Made by a program: the position numbers and the translations under genes. From the NCBI GenBank assembly GCA_023443515.1, contig JAEZUC010000008.1, positions 1-55,284 of the forward strand: a stretch of DNA of 55,284 nucleotides, given 5' to 3'. Within the stretch, counting starts at the first letter, position 1; each line of letters opens with the position of its first letter. The DNA comes from Bacillota bacterium (lineage in GTDB: Bacteria > Bacillota > Clostridia > Acetivibrionales > DSM-1351). This document shows, in pieces, positions 32,200-41,661 of this stretch. Under the pieces are notes generated by a model. That model had not been told where the DNA came from. It searched no databases and saw only the letters and a list, made by a program, of their open reading frames with translations.

Positions 32200-34548
32200 T
32201 TGATTTCTAACAGGGGAAGAAAATATCACAAAATAAAGCACATTTCTAAGTTGGCAGTAATACTGGCTATTGCAATACTAATGCAGAGCTTTGCCATATT
32301 TTATACTGCTGCAAGTAATGTCAAATCAAATATTACTGCATTGGTACACAATATAAATGTGGTTACCCTCAATTGGAACGACTATCTAACCAATGAAATA
32401 AACTACTATCTGGAGCGCAGTGTAGATGGGGGAATATTTTATACAGTGTCCTACACCTCTGCAAATCTTACAACTTTTACGGACAGTTCCGTACAACCGG
32501 GGCATATTTATACTTACAGAGTAAAAGTCATGGATTCAACCTATACAACGTATGTGTATGCTGATGAGATATCAATTCGTACAGATGAGGTTGCAAAGCC
32601 GGATTCCTTGACCCCCACAACTATTTCGTCCAACCAGATAGATTTAAAATGGACCTATCCTGAGGGAAAAATAAGTAATACCATAATAGAAAGAAGAACT
32701 GAAGGTTCTACTTCCTGGTCAGAAGTAGCCAGAGTGCCTGCAGGCCAGAACACATACAGTGATAAAGCAATAGCTGCTGGTTTAAAATATTATTATAAGG
32801 TCAGGTCGTATTCTACGGATTATATAAAATCCGGGGCTTACCCTGATGAATATGACGGAAGCAGTGCTGTTTCAATGCTGCCCAGACCGTCAAACCTAAC
32901 CGGATTTGCTTTATCAGGCTATAAAATACAGCTAAAATGGCAGGATGTATCTTTTGAAACGGCATATATTATTGAAAGGAGAGCATCAAACGAAGGTGCT
33001 TTCACAGAAATTGCAGTAGTACCTCAGAATACAACCAGCTATATTGATAACATCGCACATGAAAATTCCATATACAGCTACAGAATTAAGGCATTAACAG
33101 GTGTTACGAGCTCCGAGTATTCAGATGTTCTGAATTTGACAAGTACATATCTCAAACCACCGTCATGGCTTGCAGCTACCAGTGTGGATGGAAAAAAAAT
33201 CAGTCTCTCATGGCAGGATTTAACTACAAATGAAACAGGCTTTGAAATTTGGAGAAAAGCTCCCAACGAAACAGACTATACTTTGTACGATACAATGGGA
33301 AGAAATGCAAGCAGTTATACAGACTTAAATGTTGATCCGCAAAAAAACTACTACTATAAGGTTAGAGCAAAAATCAATGACAATGAAGTGTATTCGGATT
33401 TCTCCAATGAAACAGGTGCTTTGACCACTCCACTAAGTGCTCCGGCAAACTTGTCCTTTAACGTTATAAGCAAAACGGAGATTGAGCTTACATGGGATGA
33501 TACCAGCAGTATGGAAGCGGGTTTTATAGTTGAAAAGAAGATTGGTTTGTTGTCACAGTGGTATCAGATTTCCCAGCTGGAGCCCAATACAACCAAATAT
33601 AATGATAAATGGATTAGCAGCACAGAGCCGACTTTTTACAGGATTAAGGCCTTTGACAGGTCAACTGCTGTTAGTTACAGTAATGAGGTACAGTTGTCAC
33701 TGGATGCTCCGGAAGCACCGGGAAATCTGCAGGTTTCTGTTATGTCTACTAGTGATGTGAAACTTACGTGGAAGGACAACTCCTCTACTGAAGAAGGATT
33801 TATTATTGAGGCAAAACAGCTTTATTTATTCAGAGAAATAGGCAGAGTTGGTTCAAATACAACTACTTTCATATATCATGATGCAGTACCGGGCAAAACG
33901 ATGAAATACAGAATCAGATCAGTAAAGGGATTAGTACAGAGCAATCCGTCAAACGAGGTTGCTACAGTAACCTTAGAAAATTCGGCATATAGTGATTTGT
34001 GGGCTGTGAGCTGGGCAACGGAAGCAATAAACAACCTGGCCAGCAGAAGCGTTTTTGATTCAAACAGCGGAAAATTTAACCCCAAACAGGCAATTACCAG
34101 AGGAGAGTACTGCGCTATACTTGTTAGAAGTCTTGGACTTGAAAAGACAGCAGCAGGAAGGTTTGCAGATGTTACCGCTAAACATAAATATTATAAAGAA
34201 ATTATAGCTGCAGAATATTTTGGTATAATAAGTAAGGATAAAAATAACAAGATTTACCCGGATAAACTGATAACAAGAGAACAGGCATCAGTAATGCTTG
34301 CTTTGGCTTTGAAAATAAAGGGAACTCCTTTACCGCAAAAAGACAGCAGCAGCTTAAAGCAGTTTGCGGATTTTAAGTCTATCTCAGACTCGTCCTTAAG
34401 AAATATATCAGCTGTATGCGGGGCAGGTATTATTTCAGGTAGGAAAATAAGCGGTAAGGTTTATCTGCAGCCAGCTAACAATGTAACAAGAGCAGAGGCT
34501 GCACTTATGGCATACAAGGGACTAATATACAATCAGGGTAATCAATAA
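32200..34548 (+). CDS. Surface protein with six fibronectin type III domains and three SLH domains
   Basis: Exported 782-residue protein held at the cell wall by its C-terminus. A signal sequence (about 15-40, LAVILAIAILMQSFAIFYTA) comes first. Six FN3 domains of about 90 residues follow, each with the pattern xLxWxD...F.IER/E.K...Y.Y.V.A (for example KISLSWQDLTTNETGF, EIELTWDDTSSMEAGF). Three SLH domains occupy about 590-775 (FADVTAKHKYYKEIIAAEYF, ITREQASVMLALALKI, NVTRAEAALMAYKGL). TTG 32200 is preferred to TTG 32185 because ggggg at 32187-32191 spaces it correctly. A TATAAT at 32168-32173 lacks a clear -35. It lies 20 nt before another SLH gene, so the two are likely co-transcribed. Confidence 0.9.
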   Translation: MISNRGRKYHKIKHISKLAVILAIAILMQSFAIFYTAASNVKSNITALVHNINVVTLNWNDYLTNEINYYLERSVDGGIFYTVSYTSANLTTFTDSSVQPGHIYTYRVKVMDSTYTTYVYADEISIRTDEVAKPDSLTPTTISSNQIDLKWTYPEGKISNTIIERRTEGSTSWSEVARVPAGQNTYSDKAIAAGLKYYYKVRSYSTDYIKSGAYPDEYDGSSAVSMLPRPSNLTGFALSGYKIQLKWQDVSFETAYIIERRASNEGAFTEIAVVPQNTTSYIDNIAHENSIYSYRIKALTGVTSSEYSDVLNLTSTYLKPPSWLAATSVDGKKISLSWQDLTTNETGFEIWRKAPNETDYTLYDTMGRNASSYTDLNVDPQKNYYYKVRAKINDNEVYSDFSNETGALTTPLSAPANLSFNVISKTEIELTWDDTSSMEAGFIVEKKIGLLSQWYQISQLEPNTTKYNDKWISSTEPTFYRIKAFDRSTAVSYSNEVQLSLDAPEAPGNLQVSVMSTSDVKLTWKDNSSTEEGFIIEAKQLYLFREIGRVGSNTTTFIYHDAVPGKTMKYRIRSVKGLVQSNPSNEVATVTLENSAYSDLWAVSWATEAINNLASRSVFDSNSGKFNPKQAITRGEYCAILVRSLGLEKTAAGRFADVTAKHKYYKEIIAAEYFGIISKDKNNKIYPDKLITREQASVMLALALKIKGTPLPQKDSSSLKQFADFKSISDSSLRNISAVCGAGIISGRKISGKVYLQPANNVTRAEAALMAYKGLIYNQGNQ

Positions 34549-34567
34549 TAAGTGGAGGAGCAAGTAA

Positions 34568-37060
34568 ATGAAACGATATGCGAATAAAATTTCTCTGATG
34601 CTTGCAGTATTATGTTTTCTGTCTATACCTTTATCTGCATTTGCATCAACGGGAACATCATATTCCAAGGATACAGCTTCACTACTGAGCAAGTGGAAAA
34701 GCTATGGTATAGTGGACAAAAGCTATTCAAGCCTTGACTTAAACAAACCTGTTGAGAAAATTGATTTTATTAAAATGCTTAACGGTATTCTAAAGTCATC
34801 CAAAAAGGCTGATATTAATTTTATAGATGTACCTAAGAACTCATGGTATGGACAAGAAGTAGCGAAGGCGGTTGCAGGGGGATATATTTCAAACAATAAA
34901 AATACAAAGCTTTATCCCTTCTCTTACATAACCAGGGTTGAAGCCGCAGGGATGGCTTCGTATGCTTTTGGTCTTGAACTTAAAAATGAAAAAATATTCA
35001 GCAAAATAACTGATGGTAAGGCCCTTGAACAACAGCAACTGAATGAATTAGCAGCGGTAATTGAAAAAGGAGGCCTTACTGAGGTCGCTGCCGGCAGATA
35101 TGCGCCGACAGGAGTACTCAAACTAAAAGACGCATTGACAATGCTTGATAAATGCGTTGGGCAGATTGCTCTTAAACCCGGAACCATAACAACCAATGCA
35201 TCCGGTAATATGTTTATAAGTACAGGCGCTGTTACTTTGAGAGGTATCTCCATATCAGGAGACTTGGTTATCGGTGAGGGTGTAGGCGATGGAGTTGTTA
35301 CACTGGAAGGCGTTAAATTGGCGGGAAGACTTTTAGTCAGAGGTGGAGGCCCTAACGGGGTAATTATAAAAAATTCTCAGATAGGCGGAAACCTGACAGT
35401 TGAAAAAAGTGCAGGAAACGTTTATATAAGGGTGGTAGGAAGTACGACTGTCAAACAGGCAGATTTAAAGTCGGGATGCACAATTGAAGAAGGATACCTG
35501 ACAAGCGGAGAAGGATTTGTTAATATTACTGCCATGAATGCAGCCTTTGAAGGTCAGAATGCGGTAATCAAAGGTGATTTCAAGAGTATAACGGCGGATA
35601 ACAGTAATATAAACCTTAAATTAAACGGTAACGTTGAAAATGTCAGCATAAACAAGGACAGTCAGGGTGTTTTTTCACTTTTGTCAGGAACAGTTAAGAC
35701 CGTATCTGCAGGGGTAACCAAGCAACAACTTGAATTTCTGGGGGGAAAGGTTACAACCCTGAATGTTTTAAAAGATGCCAAGGGGAATAAAATAACCGTA
35801 GACGGTACAGCTGAAATCAATACAGCAAACATTGAAAGTACTACTGAATTTAATTTTAAGAAGGGAACCGTAAATTCCTTGGTTTTGGATACAAACTCCC
35901 AAGGCTCATATATCAACATGATGAACGGTTCATATATAGGAAGTCTAGTAATTATGGCAGATGCTGAAATAAAGGGCTACGGTAAGATTAATAGTGCATA
36001 TTCCTATGCAAACAATGTTAAAATGGGGATTACACCTTCCTTTTACTCATATAAGTATGTACCCGGTACAGACCCAAATGACCCTTTTATGCCAAGTGTA
36101 AATATTGGTGTTCCAGGGGCAGACAATGACAGTATAACCCTTCAAGAGGGGAAAACTATTGATTTGTATAAAGATTTAAATTTATCGGTTTCACCTGATA
36201 AGAGTACAGTGGGCTTTGTATCTTTGAATAGCAGTGTTGCCACTGTAACTGATAAAGGTTTGATAAAAGCTATAACGGCGGGTTATGCAAAAATTTACAT
36301 TACGGGACAATATTCCGGTTATACCAGCGGTATAAAACGTATTGATGTTAATGTAACACCGGGCAATGTCACAATTCCGGGAAGTTTGGAAATAAGTCCT
36401 GTAACCGGGGAGACAGCGACGGTAAAGGACTTTGAAATAACCTATACATTCAAGGATGATTTTAAAAATGGTACGGTTACTTTGTGGCTACCGGAAGGCT
36501 TCCCTGCTTTTGAAACTGACCTAGTCAAGATAGGAAACGGTGCAGAGGTAACATTAAATCCATCCCAGAGACTTAACGTCAGAACCTTGTCCTTTACAAA
36601 TCTAAATTTAAACAAGGGGCAGAAAATAATTGTAAAGCTCAGGAATAAGACTGTGCCACAAGGAGGAGAATACGTATTTAGTGCTGTTGCAGATGCTGAT
36701 GGAACAGGGCCAAAACTGCCGACATCAGGTCAGGATGAAAGAGCCGTATTTACTTCAGATAAGCTAAAAACACTTCTGGAGATTACAAACTATACGTTAT
36801 CAGAATACGATTCCCAAAACGGAGTTGTAAGCTTTACAAAGCTGTCATTTGCAGGCTTTACGGGAGCTACAAAATGGATTATAGCCGTACAGGACGGTGA
36901 ATTTACGCGTCCCGGCTATGACGATACAGTTTCGGGAACGGAATATACAGAAGGAAGTGCTATAACCATTGCCCCAAACCAGCATCTGATGTTGGCGGCA
37001 GTTGGGGAAAGTACAGAAGGGTACAAGGTCAAGGCCTTTGTTGATATAACGATTCGCTGA
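34568..37060 (+). CDS. SLH-domain surface protein with beta-helix and Big_2-like domains
   Basis: 830-residue exported protein. The signal peptide is clear (KISLMLAVLCFLSIPLSAFAS, cut near 27). N-terminal SLH repeats cover about 30-205 (INFIDVPKNSWYGQEVAKAV, LYPFSYITRVEAAGMASYA). Residues 210-480 are rich in short beta strands of the type SGDLVIGEG, GGNLTVEKS and GDFKSITADN, suggesting a beta-solenoid. A bacterial Ig-like (Big_2) module lies at about 510-600 with SVATVTDKGLIKAITAGYAKIYI. The C-terminal 220 residues are of unknown fold. The ribosome site tggaggagc is before ATG 34568. It pairs with the upstream FN3-SLH gene; a strong terminator follows. Confidence 0.88.
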   Translation: MKRYANKISLMLAVLCFLSIPLSAFASTGTSYSKDTASLLSKWKSYGIVDKSYSSLDLNKPVEKIDFIKMLNGILKSSKKADINFIDVPKNSWYGQEVAKAVAGGYISNNKNTKLYPFSYITRVEAAGMASYAFGLELKNEKIFSKITDGKALEQQQLNELAAVIEKGGLTEVAAGRYAPTGVLKLKDALTMLDKCVGQIALKPGTITTNASGNMFISTGAVTLRGISISGDLVIGEGVGDGVVTLEGVKLAGRLLVRGGGPNGVIIKNSQIGGNLTVEKSAGNVYIRVVGSTTVKQADLKSGCTIEEGYLTSGEGFVNITAMNAAFEGQNAVIKGDFKSITADNSNINLKLNGNVENVSINKDSQGVFSLLSGTVKTVSAGVTKQQLEFLGGKVTTLNVLKDAKGNKITVDGTAEINTANIESTTEFNFKKGTVNSLVLDTNSQGSYINMMNGSYIGSLVIMADAEIKGYGKINSAYSYANNVKMGITPSFYSYKYVPGTDPNDPFMPSVNIGVPGADNDSITLQEGKTIDLYKDLNLSVSPDKSTVGFVSLNSSVATVTDKGLIKAITAGYAKIYITGQYSGYTSGIKRIDVNVTPGNVTIPGSLEISPVTGETATVKDFEITYTFKDDFKNGTVTLWLPEGFPAFETDLVKIGNGAEVTLNPSQRLNVRTLSFTNLNLNKGQKIIVKLRNKTVPQGGEYVFSAVADADGTGPKLPTSGQDERAVFTSDKLKTLLEITNYTLSEYDSQNGVVSFTKLSFAGFTGATKWIIAVQDGEFTRPGYDDTVSGTEYTEGSAITIAPNQHLMLAAVGESTEGYKVKAFVDITIR

Positions 37061-37090
37061 GTTTCGTAGAGGATTAGCTTGAAAATAAAG

Positions 37091-37125
37091 ACCAATTCAA
37101 ACATAATGTTTGGGTTGGTTTTTTA
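37091..37125 (+). terminator. Terminator after the SLH gene pair
   Basis: 13-bp stem (37091-37103 with 37107-37119, two G-U pairs), 3-nt loop taa, followed by TTTTTT at 37119-37124. Confidence 0.88.
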
Positions 37126-37392
37126 TTGGATTAAGGGTGGATGTAAGTGGCTGATTTTAGATATATTACATATATTGCATATTCTATATAGTAAAAATAT
37201 AGTCCCAGTATAGCAAAAAGTCACAATTTTTTATTGGTTGTGTTAAAGCAATAAATAGTCTTAATAGACTTTAGTTACTTTATATAACAAAAATTGACAA
37301 TTATTTATAATTAGTGTAAAATTTAATTATTTTTTATTCACAATCAAAAAGAATTATATGTAATTATCACAACTAATAAGGAGATTGTTAAA
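37126..37392 (+). other. AT-rich leader region of the giant surface gene
   Basis: Between the SLH gene stop and the giant gene lie the terminator at 37091 and the promoter at 37294. The rest is AT-rich sequence with no open frame and no riboswitch motif that I recognise. The transcript leader would be about 65 nt and ends in ataaggagattg before ATG 37393. Confidence 0.6.
37294..37322 (+). promoter_or_regulatory. Sigma-A promoter of the giant surface gene
   Basis: Consensus TTGACA at 37294-37299, 17-nt spacer, TAAAAT at 37317-37322. It is the only strong promoter seen before the 37393-55284 block. Confidence 0.75.
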
Positions 37393-40023
37393 ATGCGACA
37401 TTTAAAAAAAATAGCATTTGCTCTGATTTTTAGTATTTTATTAAGTACATTAAACAGTATTAATTATACTTCTGCAATCACAGAAGAGACTATTACAAGT
37501 CCACCAATATCAAGCCACATTATTGTTACAAATAATAAGACGGGTTTGGATGATGTGGTAGAGTTAGATAACCTTGTTGAAGGAGATTTAGTAAGTGTAT
37601 ACAATTCTGCAACGGGGGGAACTCTTCTTGGGAGTAGTGTTGTACAAAATGGGCAAACTTCCGCACGAATAATAATTACACAGTTAGGTATAAGTGCAGG
37701 CTCAGTTTATATTACATTAAAGAAAGATAATATGCTTGAAAGTAAAAGAACAGCAGCGAGTTATACAGCAGAAACATTAATAGCGCCAGCTGCAAACAAT
37801 ATTAAAGTAACAAACAATAAAGCTGGATTAGATGATACAGTTGAGGTAACGAACCTGATGGAAGGAACTTCGGTTAATATATATAACGCCTCCTCGGGGG
37901 GAGTTTTATTGGGAAGTTCAACAGTTATGTCAGGCCAAACATCAGTAGTTGTATCAACTCCGCAAATAGGAGTTAATGCAGGTTATATCTATGTAGCAAT
38001 ATCGATGCCAGGAAAAAATGAAAGTACTCGAACAGCTCAAAGCTATACAGCAGAAACAACATCACCTCCGGCGGCCTCCTACATAACAGTAGTAAATAAC
38101 TATATAGGAACAGATGATGTTATTACGGTAACAGGTTTGTCAGAGGGGGACGAAATAAAAGTCTATACTGCATCAACAGAAGGGACTCTTTTGACATCTG
38201 GTATTGTAGAAGCGGGTCAGACGTCTGTAGTACTGAATGTCCCACAGCTTGGCTCAACCTCAGGAACAATATATGTATCCTTAACAAAGGTAAACAAACT
38301 GGAAAGTACAAGGACTCAAAAGAGTTATGCTACAGAACCGACAACAACAGCCCCTACAGCAGCAAGTATAACTGTAACTAACAATAAAGCAGGAATAGAT
38401 GACACAATAAAGGTAGCTAACTTGGTTGAAGGAGATATAGTAACAGTATACAGTGCTTCAACCGGAGGAACGGTACTGGGAGGTGCAACAGTAGAAGCAG
38501 GACAAACCTCAGCAGTTATAGTAAATCCTCAGCTTGGTACTGGAGCTGGTTCAGTATACGTAACCATTAAAAAAGAGGGAAAGTTAGAGAGTACAAGAAC
38601 TGCAAAAGCTTATGATTCAGAAACAACATCACCTCCGGCGGCCTCCTACATAACAGTAGTAAATAACTATATAGGAACAGATGATGTTATTACGGTAACA
38701 GGTTTAGTAGAGGGGGACGAAATAAAAGTATATAATGCATCAACAGCAGGAACGTCGGTGACATCAGGGATTGTAGGATTAGGACAAACATCGGTAATAC
38801 TGAATGTTACACAGCTTGGTTCAACATCAGGAACAATATATGTATCATTAACCAAAGAAAACAAACTGGAAAGTACAAGGACTCAAAAGAGTTACGCTTC
38901 AGAACCGACAACGACGGCACCTACTGCAGCGAGTATAACTGTAACCAACAACAAGGCGGGAATAGATGACACAGTCAAGTTAACTAATCTTGTTGAAGGA
39001 GATACAGTAACGGTATACAGTGCTTCAACCGGAGGGACTGTACTTGGCAGTGCAACAGTAGAGGCAGGACAAACCTCAGCGGATATAATAATTCCACAGA
39101 TTGGAGCTGGTGCGGGTTCCGTATATGTAACAATTAAAAAAGAGGGAAAGTTAGAGAGTACAAGAACAACAAAAGCTTATGATTCAGAAACAACGTCACC
39201 TCCAGCCACCTCCTACATAACAGTAGTAAATAACTACATAGGAACAGATGATGTTATAACAGTAACAAGTTTGTCAGAGGGAGATGAAATAAAAGTATAT
39301 AATGCATCAACAGCAGGGACGTTGTTGGTCTCAGGTGTTGTAGAAACAGGACAGACATCTGTAGCATTAAATGTCCCACAGTTAGGTTCAACATCAGGAA
39401 CAATATATGTATCCTTAACCAAAGTAAACAAACTGGAAAGTACAAGGACTCAAAAGAGTTATGCTTCAGAACCGACAACGACGGCACCTACAGTAGCGAG
39501 TATAACTGTAACCAACAATAAGGCAGGGATAGATGACACAGTAAAGATAAGTAACCTTGTTGAAGGAGATATAGTAACCGTTTACAGTGCTTCAACAGGA
39601 GAAACTGTACTGGGGAGTACAACAGTAGAGGCAGGACAAACATCTGCGGTTATAGTAATTCCACAGATAGGTACTGGCGCGGGTTCAGTATATGTAACAA
39701 TTAAAAAAGAAGGAAAACTGGAAAGTGTCCGAACAGCTCAAAGTTACACATCAGAAACATCAACAGCTCCATCAACTTCCTATATAAAAGTAGTAAATAA
39801 CTACATAGGAACAGATGATGTTATAACAGTAACAAGTTTGTCAGAGGGAGATGAAATAAAAGTATATAATGCATCAACAGCAGGGACGTTGTTGGTCTCA
39901 GGTGTTGTAGAGACAGGACAGACATCTGTAGCATTAAATGTCCCACAGTTAGGTTCAACATCAGGAACAATATATGTATCATTAACCAAAGTAAACAAAC
40001 TGGAAAGTACAAGGACTCAATAG
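37393..40023 (+). CDS. Giant repeat surface protein, N-terminal part ending at an in-frame UAG
   Basis: 876 residues. A signal peptide (about 6-28) is followed by tandem modules of about 95 residues. Each has a core of the form ITVVNNYIGTDDVITVTGL or ITVTNNKAGIDDTVKL, then GDxVTVYxASTxGT, AGQTSxxxxxPQLG and a closing YVTxKKEGKLESTRT. The modules alternate in two types, so the DNA repeats every 567 bp. The fold is not recognised; an Ig-like beta sandwich is plausible. The frame ends at TAG 40021-40023, where sister repeats read AAG. Coding then continues in the same frame to 41658, so this is probably the 5' portion of a broken gene. The ribosome site aaggagattg precedes ATG 37393. Confidence 0.8.
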   Translation: MRHLKKIAFALIFSILLSTLNSINYTSAITEETITSPPISSHIIVTNNKTGLDDVVELDNLVEGDLVSVYNSATGGTLLGSSVVQNGQTSARIIITQLGISAGSVYITLKKDNMLESKRTAASYTAETLIAPAANNIKVTNNKAGLDDTVEVTNLMEGTSVNIYNASSGGVLLGSSTVMSGQTSVVVSTPQIGVNAGYIYVAISMPGKNESTRTAQSYTAETTSPPAASYITVVNNYIGTDDVITVTGLSEGDEIKVYTASTEGTLLTSGIVEAGQTSVVLNVPQLGSTSGTIYVSLTKVNKLESTRTQKSYATEPTTTAPTAASITVTNNKAGIDDTIKVANLVEGDIVTVYSASTGGTVLGGATVEAGQTSAVIVNPQLGTGAGSVYVTIKKEGKLESTRTAKAYDSETTSPPAASYITVVNNYIGTDDVITVTGLVEGDEIKVYNASTAGTSVTSGIVGLGQTSVILNVTQLGSTSGTIYVSLTKENKLESTRTQKSYASEPTTTAPTAASITVTNNKAGIDDTVKLTNLVEGDTVTVYSASTGGTVLGSATVEAGQTSADIIIPQIGAGAGSVYVTIKKEGKLESTRTTKAYDSETTSPPATSYITVVNNYIGTDDVITVTSLSEGDEIKVYNASTAGTLLVSGVVETGQTSVALNVPQLGSTSGTIYVSLTKVNKLESTRTQKSYASEPTTTAPTVASITVTNNKAGIDDTVKISNLVEGDIVTVYSASTGETVLGSTTVEAGQTSAVIVIPQIGTGAGSVYVTIKKEGKLESVRTAQSYTSETSTAPSTSYIKVVNNYIGTDDVITVTSLSEGDEIKVYNASTAGTLLVSGVVETGQTSVALNVPQLGSTSGTIYVSLTKVNKLESTRTQ

Positions 40024-41170
40024 AGTTATGCTTCAGAACCGACAACGACGGCACCTGTAGCATCAAGTATAACTGTAATCAACAACAAGGCGGGAATAGA
40101 TGACACAGTAAAGGTAACTAATCTTGTTGAAGGAGATACAGTAACCGTATATAGTGCTTCAACAGGAGAAACTGTATTGGGGAGTACAACAGTAGAGGCA
40201 GGACAAACATCTGCGGTTATAGTAATTTCACAAATAGGTACTGGCACGGGTTCGGTATATGTAACAATTAAAAAAGAGGGAAAACTGGAAAGTACTAGAA
40301 CAGCTCAAAGTTACACATCAGAAACATCAACAGCTCCATCAACTTCCTATATAACAGTAGTAAATAATTACATAGGAACAGATGATGTTATAACAGTAAC
40401 AGGTTTGTCAGAGGGAGACGAGATAAAAGTATATAATGCATCAACAGCAGGGACGTTATTAATATCAGGCATTGTAGAAGCAGGGCAGACATCTGTAGTA
40501 TTAAATGTCCCGCAACTTGGTTCAACCTCAGGAATAATATATGTATCAGTAACCAAGGTAAACAAGCTGGAAAGTGCAAGGACGCAAATGAACTATACTG
40601 CAGAACCGACAACGACGGCACCTACGGCAGCAAGTATAATTGTAACTAACAATAAGGCAGGGATGGATGACACCGTAAAGATAACTAACCTGATTGAAGG
40701 AGATATAGTAACCGTATACAGTGCTTCAACCGGAGGAACTGTTTTGGGAAGTACAACAGTAGAGGCAGGGCAAACATCAGCAGTTGTAGTAATTCCACAG
40801 ATAGGTACTGGTGCGGGGGTAGTATATGTAACCATTAAAAAAGAGGGAAAACTGGAAAGTACCCGAACAATGAAAGATTATCCGTCTGAATTATCGGTAT
40901 TCCCATCAACTGCTATTATAACGGTCAATAATACCTATTCTGGAATAAATGATACAATAACCGTATCCGGTGTACTAGAAGGAGATGAAGTAAAAGTATA
41001 TAATTCATCAACAGCAGGAAATCTGTTGGCATCGGGAAAGGTACAAGCAGGGCAAAATTCATTAATCATGAGTGTACCTCAATTGGGATTAACGGCGGGA
41101 ACTATATATCTGACAATAACTAGCGTAACTAATTTGGAAAGTGCAAGGGTGTCAAAAACATACAGTGCAG
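37500..41170 (+). repeat. Tandem coding repeat array, 567-bp period
   Basis: About thirteen modules of about 95 codons run through here, the inner ones alternating in two types to give a 567-bp (189-codon) period. Equivalent points recur at 38667, 39234, 39801 and 40368, exactly 567 bp apart. Some copies are nearly identical: about 260 bp from 39234 and from 39801 differ at only three positions that I could find, one being the stop. Outer modules are more divergent, as expected for growth by internal duplication. Confidence 0.9.
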
Positions 41171-41661
41171 AACCAACACCAACTGAGCCAATTGCAAATG
41201 CAATTTCAGCAGTCATAAAGGCTGAGACAAGTAAATTACAATCAGATTCAGACTCTGCAAGAACATTGGTAAATGATTTATCAGATAGTTCTACCAAAAC
41301 TACATTAGCAAGTAGACTTGATGCTCTTCAAATTATAATAGATATAATTAATGCAGTACCTACTAACCTAAGAGCTTCTTCTGTTGGCATAACAAATATT
41401 AGTTTGGAATGGGATGCTCCCTCATATAAAGTAACAGGATACAAGATTTATAGAAACGGACAGGAGATAGGAACCACATTAAGCACGGAGTATACTGATA
41501 TTAACCTTTTACAGGCAACTTTTTATAATTATTTTGTGAGAGCATATGATGCAGTTGGAAACCTATCAAATAAAAGCAGTGATATAAATATTAAAACTGA
41601 TAGAGTAGCCGAATCTCCAAAAATTTTAAAGGCAATTAATTTTGGTCCATATATTCTTTGA
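40024..41661 (+). pseudogene. In-frame continuation of the repeat surface protein between the UAG and a frameshift
   Basis: 545 open codons in the same frame as 37393-40023. They carry four more repeat modules (to about 41170), a linker with a helical segment (VIKAETSKLQSDSDSARTLVND), and an FN3 domain (NISLEWDAPSYKVTGYKIY). The frame stops at TGA 41659-41661 just as a new FN3 begins; the next frame goes on with LSWDSVEDAIGY. The first internal start-like codon with length is TTG 40177, but it has no ribosome site, so separate translation is unlikely. Without read-through of the UAG this segment is silent. Confidence 0.65.

Noticed and set aside
40021..40023. UAG decoded as pyrrolysine or by a viral-type read-through context
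   Set aside because: The following bases (AGT TAT) do not match the CAR-YYA read-through context, no Pyl genes are in view, and the sister repeats have AAG at this codon.
38667..40565. Regular 567-bp repeats as a possible CRISPR array or mobile element
   Set aside because: The repeats are far too long, coding and contiguous without spacers; no cas or transposase gene is present.
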